From Lachnospiraceae bacterium XBB1006 (lineage in GTDB: Bacteria; Bacillota; Clostridia; Lachnospirales; Lachnospiraceae), in assembly GCA_900115795.1 (NCBI GenBank), contig FOXT01000005.1, positions 1 to 51,020 of the forward strand: a DNA stretch of 51,020 nt. The letters run 5' to 3'. Both the position numbers and the translations under genes were made by a program. Numbering within the stretch: position 1 is the first letter of the stretch; each line of letters opens with the position of its first letter. The notes under the pieces are model-generated. The model was given only the letters and a program-made list of their open reading frames with translations, was not told the origin of the DNA and searched no databases. Positions 8,327 to 16,246 of the stretch are shown piece after piece.

Positions 8327-9039
8327 GCGCTGGCACCTCCTACCGTTTGGGTTGATTTCTTAAATAGTCCAACAATGCTTCGGTAGCACCATGGAAGGAA
8401 CTGGAAGCAGAGGACACCGGAAAATGACCAGGCGAGTGCGCTGAGTGCTAAGAGCAACAAGCCGATGCCAATGACAAACAGGCCAAGTCCACAGGTTGGA
8501 ACTAAAATTGCGATTCCGGCAATAATGCAGGCGATTCCACCGACAAAACAGCCAATGCCAATGGCGAAAACTGCAGCAAACAGTCCAATCAAGATGCCAA
8601 GAACACCCATAATTAATCCAAAGATACCGCCAACTACGCCGCCCCAAACCGGAATCGTGAAAATAGCTGCCAAAATCAAGAGGATAATGCATCCGGATTT
8701 ATGTTCCTGATAAAACGTCCAGTTATCAAGCTTCGACTTCAGACCGGATGAATGCTTATGAGTAGTATGGTCTGCGTCATCGTGATAAGTCTGGTAAGAA
8801 TTTTGCTCAAATTCGCCGGAAGTAGCAGCGCCTTCTACCGATTCCATTATTCCCTGCTCGGCAATAATCTTTCGAGCAACTTCTTCCGGGGAGCCTAATT
8901 CGTCTATTACGGATTGTTCATTCTCTTCTCCCGCGTCCTCAAAATAAGTCTGGTAGAACAATAAGGCATCCATCTGATCTTCCACCGGAAGGCAAGATAG
9001 GAAATCCCTTAGCTGGGATAAGTATTCTCTCTTATTCAT
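8323..9039 (-). CDS. DUF1700 (HAAS-type) membrane protein
   Basis: A 238-residue protein. Residues 1-70 match the HAAS/DUF1700 pattern: MNKREYLSQLRDFLS, then YFEDAGEENEQSVIDELGSPEEVARKI. A linker of about 45 residues, rich in His, Asp and Thr, follows. The C-terminal half has four or so Gly-rich hydrophobic segments. In this family the cytosolic helical domain works with the neighbouring PadR repressor to sense membrane state; that is family knowledge, not visible here. It overlaps PadR by 8 bp and the DUF4097 gene by 4 bp. Confidence 0.9.
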   Translation of the reverse strand: MNKREYLSQLRDFLSCLPVEDQMDALLFYQTYFEDAGEENEQSVIDELGSPEEVARKIIAEQGIMESVEGAATSGEFEQNSYQTYHDDADHTTHKHSSGLKSKLDNWTFYQEHKSGCIILLILAAIFTIPVWGGVVGGIFGLIMGVLGILIGLFAAVFAIGIGCFVGGIACIIAGIAILVPTCGLGLFVIGIGLLLLALSALAWSFSGVLCFQFLPWCYRSIVGLFKKSTQTVGGASA

Positions 9040-9361
9040 AAATCGTGTCCTCCTCTAGAAATAGTTGGTTAATCTTTGCAGTATAGTCCTTCCAAGCATC
9101 GGTATACTCGGAAAGCTTCGTACGTCCGTCATCGGTAATGCGATAGTAACGACGATTGCGTCCGTTAAACGCCTGATCATACGTTTCCAAAAAGTGATCC
9201 TTCTGCAATCTGCGAAGAACCGGATAAAGGGTGGATTCGGATATGTCTAAGATACTGCGCACATCTTGCGTAATCTTATATCCATAGGTCCCGTTTGTAT
9301 CCTTCGAGACAGAAGCAAGAACAATTGCATCTAATAATGCAGCACCAGTGTTAAAAACCAT
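9032..9361 (-). CDS. PadR-family transcriptional regulator
   Basis: This 109-residue protein is a compact winged-helix regulator of PadR subfamily 2. The core motif is intact: a helix-turn-helix (DAIVLASVSKDTNGTYGYKI), the recognition segment (ISESTLYPVLRRLQKDHFLE), and the wing with N-G-R-N-R-R-Y-Y. A C-terminal dimerisation helix follows. It is the first gene of an operon with DUF1700 and DUF4097 proteins, and overlaps the next gene by 8 bp. It very probably represses its own operon through the palindrome over its promoter. Confidence 0.95.
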   Translation of the reverse strand: MVFNTGAALLDAIVLASVSKDTNGTYGYKITQDVRSILDISESTLYPVLRRLQKDHFLETYDQAFNGRNRRYYRITDDGRTKLSEYTDAWKDYTAKINQLFLEEDTIYE

Positions 9362-9390
9362 GTCATCCTTCCTTTCCTGTTTGATTTAAC

Positions 9391-9422
9391 AATATTATAC
9401 AGGATATAATATTGGATGTCAA
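9391..9422 (-). promoter_or_regulatory. Consensus promoter with palindromic operator for the padR operon
   Basis: On the minus strand the promoter is textbook: TTGACA (plus 9417-9422), a 17-bp spacer, TATAAT (plus 9394-9399). A perfect palindrome, AATATTATA (9391-9399), 5 bp, TATAATATT (9405-9413), covers the -10 box and most of the spacer. A protein bound there would block RNA polymerase. Autoregulation by PadR is the natural reading. Confidence 0.85.
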
Positions 9423-9448
9423 TACAATATTGCAAAAAATGAATTTAG

Positions 9449-9477
9449 TTGAGCGGGTAGGGAAAGTAGAGTATAAT
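9449..9477 (+). promoter_or_regulatory. Promoter of the autolysin operon
   Basis: -35 TTGAGC (9449-9454), 17-bp spacer, -10 TATAAT (9472-9477), followed at 26 bp by the autolysin ATG. Confidence 0.7.
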
Positions 9478-9503
9478 AAGGAACATAGAAAGGAATTGGA
9501 ATC

Positions 9504-12500
9504 ATGAATAAACCGATAAAAATACTCCTTACCCTTGCATGTGCCATAAGCCTTGTAGGAGCAACAGGTAAGGCAATGGCAAAAGAGAATGCGATACATA
9601 TTACGTATGTGGATTGTAATCAGTTTGAAGGAGGAGAAAAGTATTCGAACTACTTTGTTGTGGGATGGAACGAGTCTATGAAGGATGCCGCTGATTTTTC
9701 TTTGATATACCGAAAAGGAAATAAGGAAAATGTAACGAGAATTTATGAGAAAAAAGAGCGCCAGGGCGTTTTTTACGTAAAGGAAGGAGCCGGTCAATAC
9801 CAACTGTGCGCCATTTGTTTTCGGAAGGGAGGGCGTACGCATCGAATTGATTTGCAAGAAGAAGCAAAGAAGGAAAGAAACATCGATCTTTCGTTTTTGG
9901 TAGAGCAGCCGGAGGAAGTACGGCAGGAAGCGTCAGCAAAGGTACAGCAGCTTTCCACATTTATGCTACCCGGAAAGAGCGGGAATAGTCAGCGAAGTTT
10001 TTCGGCGCGGTTGCAGGCAAATGAAATTCGCCGTGTGGTGGAGACAGGAAAGCCGGTAGTGGTGATTGATCCCGGCCATGGCGGAGGGGATGCCGGCTGT
10101 AATCGTACATACGATGGAGTGAAATATAAAGAATCGGAGCTATGTCTGCAGATTGCAAAGAGCTGTCAGCAATTTTTGGAGAAAGGAGGAACGGCCAGCG
10201 TCTTTTTAACAAGAAGTACAGATGTGTATGTGGATTTTAATCAGCGTACCCAACTTGCATTTACCAAGGGTGCGGCCATTCTTGTAAGTTTTCATTTGAA
10301 TTCTACAGGAACCGCACAAACCTCGGCAACCGGGGCAGAAGCTATTTATCAGAATGGAAATTATAATAGTACGGTAGCCGGATATTCAAAACAGCTAGCC
10401 CAGAAAATGGTGGAACAGCTTTCGCAGTTGGGATTAAAGAACCGCGGGATTTACTATAAAAATTCGGCAGCAACGAAATATCCGGATGGAACGGTGGCAG
10501 ATAATTTTGCCATTAATCGACAAAGCAAGGTGCTGGGGATTCCGGGAATTATCGTGGAGCATTGCTTTTTAAATAATCCATCGGATTTTCGTCTTTTTTT
10601 GGAAGATAGCAGGAAAACGGACCAGTTGGCAAAAGCGGATGCAGATGGGATTGCGGCTTATTTGAGGCTCGGAAATACGTCTGAGGAGACGCCGGAACCA
10701 CAGACTCCGCAGGCTGTGACCGGAGTAAAAACCAGTGGTATGACGAATTTGCGTGTAAAAGTGGCTTTTTCCTATAGCGGAGGAATCGCACCATCGGGAT
10801 ACGAGTTGTTCCGAGCGAACCAAAGGGACGGAAGTTATACAAAAGTGGCAAGCGGAAGTGCCAAGGCAAAGTATATGGTGGATGCAAGTGGAATTCCGGG
10901 ACAGACTTACTACTACAAGGTGCGTGCGTACGTGTCCGGTAACGGCGTGGTATACGGAGCGTTTAGTGATGTGGTCAGTTATGCGGTGTTGGAAATTCCA
11001 CAGTGGACAGAGTCTGCAGAGAAAGAAGGAAACAGTCGGACCATTTCATGGAAGCGGGTTGCCGGTGCAGATTCCTACGAAGTGAAGCGAAGCGAGGCGG
11101 CAACCGGACCTTTTACGAGTGTGGGAACGGTTACAAAAACAAGTTTTACAGATACCGTCATGACCGGAAAAAGGTATTTTTATGAAGTGCGTGCCTGCCG
11201 GAATCTTGGGGGACAAATGGCCTATTCAAAATATAGTAGTGTACGTATGATGGCGGAGGAATCCCTTCGTGCCAAGCGAGAAGAAGATCATAAGATTGTG
11301 CTTCGTTGGGCAAAGGAAAATGCAGTGGCAGGTTATTTGCTGTATCGGAGTATAGAGGGCGATGATTTTTCGCTGGTGAAGGAGTTTACCGGTGACACCC
11401 TTAGCTATACCGATGAAGTAGATGTGGAAAAAGCCTATCAATATCGCTTGTGCGCATTTGTGCTTGCAAATGGTGCAAAGGTGGAAAGCTTTGGTGAGGT
11501 GAAGTTGGTGAAAGCCGGTGTAAAGGCTCCGGTGATAAAGGAAACAACTACACAGGCAAATGGCAAGGTTACCATCCATTGGGAAAAGAGCAGTCAGGCG
11601 ACAGGATATGAACTTTACCGATTGACGAACGAAAAGGAGGCACTTGCTGCAAAGAACAAAATTGCCACCTTAACTTACGACAAGACAAGCTATTGTGATG
11701 CAAAAGCTAAGAATGGACAGGCATACGTTTATGCCCTTCGTTCGGTGAAGAAGGATGGAAATACGAAAATTTATTCAGAGAGTGTTTCCAAGGTACTTTC
11801 CGGAACCCACATTCGCACGATTTTACCATATAGCGAATCAAAGATTCGAATTGCCTGGAAGAAGATGACGGGCATTACCGGTTATAAGATTTACGTGAGT
11901 GAAAAGAAGTCTGGCGGTTATCATCTGGTAAAAACATGCGGTTCGGATACAACAAGCTATATTCATAGCGGGCGGTTATTGAAAAAGACTTATTATTACC
12001 GGGTGCAAACGGTGAAGGACCAGCTGCAAAGTAAGATGGTGACACCGGGAAAAGGGGCAACGGTAGAGGCTCCGGAGATGAAAAAACTTACAAGCAATAA
12101 AGCAAAGGTGGTAACAATTTCCTGGAAACCTATAAGCAAGGCCAAGGGATATCGCGTATATCGCAGTACAAAAGAGAGCACGGGATATCAGCGTATTGCA
12201 ACAACGACGAAGGCGTCTTATCAGGATCCGGATAGTGCAAAAAGAACCTACTATTATAAGGTGCGTGCGTATTTTCTTGAAGAAGGATTCTATGGATATA
12301 CCGGATATTCGGTGGCGGTGACCAATGCAAAAAATGTTATTGCAAAGCCTGCAAAACCCACGCTTTTTGAAACAACCGATAAGCAACAAGGCATTTTAGC
12401 ATGGAAAAAGGTTGCGGGGGTAACCGGATATAAAATTTATCGTTCTACAACAGGTCAGGAAAATGATTATGCTTTGTTGAAGACGGTAAAGGGGGAAGAA

Positions 12501-13697
12501 ACTTGTAGTTATACCGATTTGACGGTCAACGATTTTCAGGTTTATTATTATCGTATACGTGCGTATGTGAAAAAAAATAAGACGGTCTATTCCGATTATA
12601 GCAATGCGGTGATACAGGCTACGGTTTATGGAGAATGCATACAGAAGCAGACCGGAGAAGTTTCCCTTAATTGGAAAGCGGTAAACGGTGCGGCATGTTA
12701 TGTTTTGAGTAAAGAAACCCCGGGAGAAAAAAAGGTAGAAATTCTGGGATCGTTTGTGGATACAACCTATGTGGACACGGATGTGAAAGAGGGCGAGCGC
12801 TACGTTTATCGCATTGCGGTGGGCGATGGCAGTATGGAAACAACACCAAAAGAAATCGGACAGGTGGAAATACTTGGCAGTGTGACCGCTTTGAAAGCGG
12901 AGGCGGAAGACGATTTTTCAAAGGTACGTCTTACTTATCAGGCGGCAAAGTATGCAACCGGCTACGAGGTGATGCGAAGGGCTGAGGGAGAAACCGAGTA
13001 TACGTTGCTAACCGTGCTTGGGAAAAATGAGCTTTCCTATGTAGATAGTAACGTTAAGAAGGAAAAAATGTACCAATATCGAATTCGACCGTTACAAATG
13101 AAGCAAAATGTGGTACAATATGGCTCGTATAGTGATACACAAATCGTATTGTGTGCATTGACTCCGATTATGGGGGTTCAACAGGCAACGAAGGAACAGA
13201 TGGTGGCATATTTTTCCCGGGTTAAGAAGCCTTTTCCGCAGATTTACGCGGATCCGCAATACGGTGGAGTGGATTCTATCGAAGCTTTTGTGCAGATTAT
13301 AATAGAAGAAGCATCAGCAGAAGGAGTGCGTGCCGACCTGGTGGCTGCACAGATTTATAAAGAAACCGGATATTTGCAATTTGGTGGTGATGTCAAAGTT
13401 ACCCAATGTAATTTTGCCGGCCTTGGGGCTGTTGGAAATGGCGTGGCAGGCGCTGCGTTTCCGGATGTACGAACCGGGATTCGTGCGCAAGTACAGCATT
13501 TGAAAGCCTATGGTGATGAACAAGCTGTCTTGACTTATGAGTGTGTAGACAGTCGGTTTGCCTATGTTCAAAAAGGCAGTGCAAAGTATATTGAATGGCT
13601 TGGAATCAAGGAAAACCCGGAAGGAAAAGGATGGGCAACCGCCACAAATTATGGATATGATCTGGTTAGCATGATGAAGGTTATGAAATCATTGTAG
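9504..13697 (+). CDS. Secreted multidomain autolysin: amidase, nine FN3-like repeats, glucosaminidase
   Basis: This 1397-residue protein is predicted to cut cell-wall peptidoglycan at two bonds. A signal peptide spans residues 1-26 (GKAMA). An N-acetylmuramoyl-L-alanine amidase domain (Amidase_3) spans about 185-385, with the zinc motifs VIDPGHGG, KESELCLQI, SFHLNS and VEHCFLNN. Nine fibronectin-like repeats follow (about 400-1235), each with a 'W-K-x-x-x-x-x-G-Y-x-x-Y-R-S' core. The last 160 residues look like an N-acetylglucosaminidase domain (AAQIYKETGYLQFGG), in which the Glu of KET would be catalytic. It is the first of four genes separated by 3-11 bp. Nearby sugar transferase and hydrolase genes suggest a cell-surface programme. 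Confidence 0.92.
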   Translation: MNKPIKILLTLACAISLVGATGKAMAKENAIHITYVDCNQFEGGEKYSNYFVVGWNESMKDAADFSLIYRKGNKENVTRIYEKKERQGVFYVKEGAGQYQLCAICFRKGGRTHRIDLQEEAKKERNIDLSFLVEQPEEVRQEASAKVQQLSTFMLPGKSGNSQRSFSARLQANEIRRVVETGKPVVVIDPGHGGGDAGCNRTYDGVKYKESELCLQIAKSCQQFLEKGGTASVFLTRSTDVYVDFNQRTQLAFTKGAAILVSFHLNSTGTAQTSATGAEAIYQNGNYNSTVAGYSKQLAQKMVEQLSQLGLKNRGIYYKNSAATKYPDGTVADNFAINRQSKVLGIPGIIVEHCFLNNPSDFRLFLEDSRKTDQLAKADADGIAAYLRLGNTSEETPEPQTPQAVTGVKTSGMTNLRVKVAFSYSGGIAPSGYELFRANQRDGSYTKVASGSAKAKYMVDASGIPGQTYYYKVRAYVSGNGVVYGAFSDVVSYAVLEIPQWTESAEKEGNSRTISWKRVAGADSYEVKRSEAATGPFTSVGTVTKTSFTDTVMTGKRYFYEVRACRNLGGQMAYSKYSSVRMMAEESLRAKREEDHKIVLRWAKENAVAGYLLYRSIEGDDFSLVKEFTGDTLSYTDEVDVEKAYQYRLCAFVLANGAKVESFGEVKLVKAGVKAPVIKETTTQANGKVTIHWEKSSQATGYELYRLTNEKEALAAKNKIATLTYDKTSYCDAKAKNGQAYVYALRSVKKDGNTKIYSESVSKVLSGTHIRTILPYSESKIRIAWKKMTGITGYKIYVSEKKSGGYHLVKTCGSDTTSYIHSGRLLKKTYYYRVQTVKDQLQSKMVTPGKGATVEAPEMKKLTSNKAKVVTISWKPISKAKGYRVYRSTKESTGYQRIATTTKASYQDPDSAKRTYYYKVRAYFLEEGFYGYTGYSVAVTNAKNVIAKPAKPTLFETTDKQQGILAWKKVAGVTGYKIYRSTTGQENDYALLKTVKGEETCSYTDLTVNDFQVYYYRIRAYVKKNKTVYSDYSNAVIQATVYGECIQKQTGEVSLNWKAVNGAACYVLSKETPGEKKVEILGSFVDTTYVDTDVKEGERYVYRIAVGDGSMETTPKEIGQVEILGSVTALKAEAEDDFSKVRLTYQAAKYATGYEVMRRAEGETEYTLLTVLGKNELSYVDSNVKKEKMYQYRIRPLQMKQNVVQYGSYSDTQIVLCALTPIMGVQQATKEQMVAYFSRVKKPFPQIYADPQYGGVDSIEAFVQIIIEEASAEGVRADLVAAQIYKETGYLQFGGDVKVTQCNFAGLGAVGNGVAGAAFPDVRTGIRAQVQHLKAYGDEQAVLTYECVDSRFAYVQKGSAKYIEWLGIKENPEGKGWATATNYGYDLVSMMKVMKSL

Positions 13698-13708
13698 ATG
13701 GAGAGAGT

Positions 13709-15106
13709 ATGAGACGGCATTATTTTCGATTTGAGAAGAGTTTTTGGGTAGGAATGAAGCTTACCTTATATGCCCTTTTGTTGGGCGTATTTATGATGGT
13801 AATGAGCCAGGTGAGTAATGGTTTGGTTAATATTTCCCGTACCATGGGTATTGTGGTAACCACATTTATCATTCTGGAAATCATGTTTGTAAAAACGTAC
13901 GGAGGATATGATGTGGGGCGAAGAAAGAGCAAGCCCATTATATTTTCATTAAGTTTCGCAACGGCGTTCACGGATGTGATAGTATATGTGCAGTTAATGA
14001 TTATGAAGACGAATGGAATCAGTGCTTCAGAATTTCGCTTTTGGGCGCCGCACTTGGTACTGGTTGTGATGGCGCTGCAGATTTTAGTGATTACCATCTT
14101 TACCTATATGGGAAATGGAATCTTTTTCTGGCTTCATGATCCGGAGCGTTGCGTCATTATTACTGCGAGTCAGGAGGGCGTAAACGAGGTAGTGCGTTGT
14201 GTTACAAATCTTAAGAAGCAGTATTACATTAAACGTGCGGTTCACTATAAGAATCCGGATATTGTGAGCATTGTGAAAGAGGCGGATACCTTGTTTTTGT
14301 ATGATATTCCGGCCGAGTATCGCTCAAAAATTATGAAGCTTGCGTACAAACATCAGAAGAACGTATATCTGGCTCCGGAGCTGGATGATATTATGGAAGT
14401 AAGTTCTTCCTTATATTTGATTGATGATACGGTAATGATTAATTATTTAAGCCCGGCGTTTACCTTTGAACAGCGGATTGCGAAGCGATTGCTGGATATT
14501 TTTCTTTCCCTGACCATTGGTATTCTAACGGCACCGATTGTGTTGATTGCAGCTGTTTGCATAAAGCTAGAAGATGGTGGACCAATCTTTTATAAGCAAA
14601 GTCGGGCTACGATTCATGGACGTATTTTTGAGGTATTAAAGCTTCGGTCCATGAAGGCAAATGATAATCGAAGCTCTGCGACGAAGGACGATGACCGGAT
14701 AACCAAGGTGGGGAAGGTTATCAGACGTACACGTATTGATGAAATTCCACAGATTTATAATGTTTTGAAGGGAGAAATGTCCTTTGTGGGACCGCGACCG
14801 GAGATGATTAAAAATGTGGAGATGTATACCCAGGAGTTGCCGGAATTTGAATATCGCTTGCGAGTGAAGGCCGGACTTACCGGATATGCGCAGATTCAGG
14901 GTAAATATAATACGACACCGCGGGACAAGTTGATTATGGATATGATGTATATAGAGCAGTTTTCCATTTTGTTGGATATTCAGCTGATTTTCCAAACGGT
15001 AATTGCCGTTATCCGACCGGATAGCTCAGAAGGATTTCAAACAGGAGAGGGTGGCAATTGCTTAAATTTGGTGCTGGATCCGCGGGGAAGTGGTAAAGAG
15101 GAATAG
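13709..15106 (+). CDS. Undecaprenyl-phosphate sugar phosphotransferase
   Basis: This 465-residue membrane enzyme should transfer a sugar-1-phosphate to the lipid carrier, the first step in exopolysaccharide or glycan synthesis. Four membrane helices fill about 10-125. A reduced nucleotide-fold region covers about 145-240. The bacterial sugar transferase domain (PF02397) fills about 255-460, with KRLLDIFLS, the membrane segment, FEVLKLRSM, DDRITKVGKVIRRTRIDEIPQ, and SFVGPRPEM. It starts 11 bp after the autolysin stop. No further glycosyltransferases follow, so the glycan product cannot be guessed. Confidence 0.93.
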   Translation: MRRHYFRFEKSFWVGMKLTLYALLLGVFMMVMSQVSNGLVNISRTMGIVVTTFIILEIMFVKTYGGYDVGRRKSKPIIFSLSFATAFTDVIVYVQLMIMKTNGISASEFRFWAPHLVLVVMALQILVITIFTYMGNGIFFWLHDPERCVIITASQEGVNEVVRCVTNLKKQYYIKRAVHYKNPDIVSIVKEADTLFLYDIPAEYRSKIMKLAYKHQKNVYLAPELDDIMEVSSSLYLIDDTVMINYLSPAFTFEQRIAKRLLDIFLSLTIGILTAPIVLIAAVCIKLEDGGPIFYKQSRATIHGRIFEVLKLRSMKANDNRSSATKDDDRITKVGKVIRRTRIDEIPQIYNVLKGEMSFVGPRPEMIKNVEMYTQELPEFEYRLRVKAGLTGYAQIQGKYNTTPRDKLIMDMMYIEQFSILLDIQLIFQTVIAVIRPDSSEGFQTGEGGNCLNLVLDPRGSGKEE

Positions 15107-15109
15107 CGT

Positions 15110-16240
15110 ATGGCAAATATGATTAGTTATCTGGATTGGCGTGGTGATTTGACATTTATGCAGTCCAGATTCAACGAAGTAGACAATTTGCTTTTGGCAC
15201 AGATGTGTTATGCACCGTTTGAAGAGCTGGTGGAGCCAGATGGAAGCAATCCGCGTACCGTGGAAGAAGTGGCGAATGCATATTTTGAAAAATATGGGGA
15301 AGCGGATCGGTGCGACATGGATGCACAGGAAATTCGCGCCACGGAGGTGCTTGCGAAAATGGCGCAGAGTAACCGGTTCCGTTATTGTACTTTATCTTTT
15401 TATAACGCGCACACCGATGTGGCTGCGGAGAAGCAATTTGCTGCGGTAGTGGTAGATATTGGAACGGACGCAATCTATTTGGCGTACCGGGGTACGGACA
15501 ATACCTTGATTGGCTGGAAGGAAGATTTTAATATGTGCTATGCCTCGCATCTGCAGGCACAAACAGAGGCAGTGGCCTATTTTCAATGTGTGGCGAGACA
15601 TTTTCCGGAAAAAAAGTTTTTCCTTGGCGGTCATTCAAAGGGGGGCAATCTGGCAGTATATGCGGCAGTGATGTGTGAGGATGAATTAAAACAACGCATT
15701 CTTCGTGTTTATAACAACGATGGCCCGGGGTTTCGAAAGGACATTATCGAGACGAAACAGTATCGGCAAGTGCTGCCGAAAATTCGAACCATTGTACCGG
15801 AAAGTTCTATAGTGGGGATGCTATTGGAGCATGAAGAAGAGTATACGGTTGTACGGAGTACGCAAAGTGGTGGGATGCAGCATGATGCCACGAGTTGGGA
15901 AGTATTGGGACGCCATTTTATCTATTTAGAGTCCGTCAGCGCCGGAAGCCGCCGGATTGACAGCACGATTTCTGCCTGGTTGTCAGAATTGTCTCCGGAG
16001 GATTTGAAGGAAACGGTGGACGCTCTGTTTTCTGTTCTTGTGGCAGCAGGATTTTCTACGGTATCCTCCATTCAGAAAGAACCGTTGAAGAATGCACTGG
16101 CATTGCTTCGAGAGATGAACCATTTAGAACCGGAAAAGAAGAAACTGATTACCGGAGTGATGACAGCATTAGTGAAGGAAGGAAACCGTACGGTAAGACG
16201 GGCGATTCCAATTGGTCAGGAATCCGAAGAGGAGTTCTAA
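15110..16240 (+). CDS. DUF2974 (Mbeg1-like) alpha/beta hydrolase
   Basis: A 376-residue protein with a lipase-like alpha/beta-hydrolase fold. The nucleophile elbow is GGHSKGGNLA, with Ser in GHSKG at about residue 177. Other features are YLAYRGTDNTLIGWKEDFN before it and YNNDGPGF after it, as in DUF2974 proteins. There is no signal peptide, so it is probably cytosolic. It sits between the sugar transferase and the helicase with gaps of 3 and 6 bp. Substrate unknown. Confidence 0.88.
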   Translation: MANMISYLDWRGDLTFMQSRFNEVDNLLLAQMCYAPFEELVEPDGSNPRTVEEVANAYFEKYGEADRCDMDAQEIRATEVLAKMAQSNRFRYCTLSFYNAHTDVAAEKQFAAVVVDIGTDAIYLAYRGTDNTLIGWKEDFNMCYASHLQAQTEAVAYFQCVARHFPEKKFFLGGHSKGGNLAVYAAVMCEDELKQRILRVYNNDGPGFRKDIIETKQYRQVLPKIRTIVPESSIVGMLLEHEEEYTVVRSTQSGGMQHDATSWEVLGRHFIYLESVSAGSRRIDSTISAWLSELSPEDLKETVDALFSVLVAAGFSTVSSIQKEPLKNALALLREMNHLEPEKKKLITGVMTALVKEGNRTVRRAIPIGQESEEEF

Positions 16241-16246
16241 ACGTAT

